Part shown: positions 33,401 through 34,047 of the stretch, in pieces
Numbering within the stretch: position 1 is the stretch's first letter
How the letters are laid out: the number at the start of each line of letters is the position of its first letter
Origin: Caryophanales bacterium
Lineage (GTDB): Bacteria; Bacillota_I; Bacilli_A; RFN20; CAG-826
Length of the DNA: 34,047 bases
Assembly: GCA_016290145.1 (NCBI GenBank)
Contig: JAEESX010000009.1
Coordinates: 1-34,047, forward strand
Reading direction: 5' to 3'
Position numbers and translations under genes: made by a program
Notes under the pieces: generated by a model
Seen by the model: only the letters and a program-made list of their open reading frames with translations
Databases searched by the model: none
Told to the model about the DNA's origin: nothing

Positions 33401-34047
33401 TGAAAAAAGCAGCATTAAAGAGACTCCCTTTGATTACTAGAGATAGACCAGGCCCATCCAATAAATTTGGATCTTTGGATATTGTTATCTTCATTATCCT
33501 TACATTGTTCGCTCTATCTATTATTTTCCCATTCTATTATTTGTTTGTGGTGTCCATCACACCTCAACACATTTATGCGAATAATCCATCATTGTTATGG
33601 ACTCCAGAAATATCTATTGAAGCTTATAAAACCGTTTATACGAATTTAGAAATTTGGAACGGTTTCGGTATCACTATGATTCTTCTTATTGGTGGTACTA
33701 CATATCAAATGTTCTTCACCGTTATTACTGGCTATGCCTTAAGTAGACAAAACTGGTTAGGTAAGAACTTCGTTATGAATATGATCATTGTCACTATGTT
33801 CTTCGGTGGCGGTCTTATTCCTTATTCTATTTTGATCAAAATGCTAGGTTTAGCAGACACCATTTGGGTCATGATTATTCCTGGCGCTATTGATACATTC
33901 AACATGTTATTAATTCGTAACTACTTTGCGTCCTTACCAAAAGAACTCGAAGAAAGTGCAAAAGTCGATGGTGCAAATGATATTCAAATCTTTGTGAAAA
34001 TCTTCTTACCATTATCTCTTCCAATGTTAGCGACAATCGGATTATTC
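33400..34047 (+). CDS. Sugar ABC transporter permease (YtcP/COG0395 family), 3' end outside the window
   Basis: The open frame from ATG 33400 (overlapping the upstream TAA) runs uninterrupted to base 34047, 216 residues so far. It begins MKKAALKRLPLITRDRPGPS, then a hydrophobic helix (LDIVIFIILTLFALSIIFPF) and further helices. The characteristic MFFGGGLIPYSILIKMLGL segment of YtcP permeases follows, then an EAA loop ELEESAKVDGANDIQIFVKI. It is the partner of the LplB-type permease. Families of this type are about 290-300 residues, so roughly 80 are missing. Its translation is coupled to the upstream gene. Confidence 0.92.
   Translation, partial: MKKAALKRLPLITRDRPGPSNKFGSLDIVIFIILTLFALSIIFPFYYLFVVSITPQHIYANNPSLLWTPEISIEAYKTVYTNLEIWNGFGITMILLIGGTTYQMFFTVITGYALSRQNWLGKNFVMNMIIVTMFFGGGLIPYSILIKMLGLADTIWVMIIPGAIDTFNMLLIRNYFASLPKELEESAKVDGANDIQIFVKIFLPLSLPMLATIGLF

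Noticed and set aside
33467-33649. 60-codon plus-strand frame near the right edge
   Set aside because: It is an out-of-frame reading within the YtcP-type permease, whose frame is open from 33400 to the window end.
1-34047. Mollicute genetic code with TGA as tryptophan
   Set aside because: Genes end in TGA at natural family ends (15041, 27492, 8024 on the minus strand) and tryptophan is encoded by TGG throughout.

Overview
The window looks like a chromosomal segment of an uncultured, low-GC Bacilli-type Firmicute, most likely host-associated. The coding is AT-rich, Shine-Dalgarno sites are AGGAGG-like, lipoproteins have standard lipoboxes, and two-component, DUF1846, GH3 and GH130 families are present. 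TGA is used as a stop (for example the NERD gene at 15041 and the SGNH gene at 27492), so this is the standard code and not the Mycoplasma code. Genus-level placement is not possible from this stretch alone. No gap between genes exceeds 300 bases; the longest (9908-10195) holds a structured leader. No rRNA, tRNA, CRISPR array or transposase was seen.

Layout. 1-2000: the end of a PreT-like oxidoreductase and a PreA-like iron-sulfur subunit, closed by a hairpin that almost touches the next gene, a cytoplasmic GH3 beta-glucosidase (2011-4410). 4411-7006: a compact accessory island of XRE regulator, ImmA/IrrE-like metallopeptidase, a possible 33-codon ORF, DUF4417 protein, a small polymorphic-toxin-like nuclease candidate and its putative immunity protein, ended by a terminator. 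7005-9907 (minus): a three-gene ABC importer of the TrpXYZ/COG2984 type with an unusual ATPase insertion, preceded by a riboswitch- or attenuator-like leader. 10196-13017: a TVP38-type membrane protein, divergent from an OmpR-type two-component system. 13073-15043: RmuC and a NERD nuclease-like protein. 15074-17194 (minus): an aldo/keto reductase and a degenerate RsmB-like protein.

17310-22676: a secreted endonuclease I with an Ig-like domain, then a secreted papain-fold protease and a lipoprotein. These last two sit between two near-identical copies of a terminator, as though a 2.6-kb cassette had been inserted. A nitroreductase follows. 22685-24630 (minus): flavodoxin and DUF1846. 24719-28107: a small protein, then an operon of phosphohexomutase, DUF4886 SGNH hydrolase and alpha/beta esterase. 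28300-34047: a glycan-uptake operon with a carbohydrate-binding-like lipoprotein, LacI-type regulator, GH130 phosphorylase and two LplB/YtcP-type permeases, the last cut by the window edge.

The right-hand third reads as one programme for a beta-mannoside-type glycan: binding at the surface, import, phosphorolysis by GH130, de-esterification and entry of sugar phosphate into metabolism through the mutase. GTAAAC/GTTTAC half-sites upstream of both operons suggest, but do not prove, shared control by the LacI-type regulator. The best candidates for undescribed biology are the XRE/ImmA/DUF4417/toxin/immunity island, the leader of the ABC importer, and the protease-lipoprotein cassette flanked by duplicated terminators.
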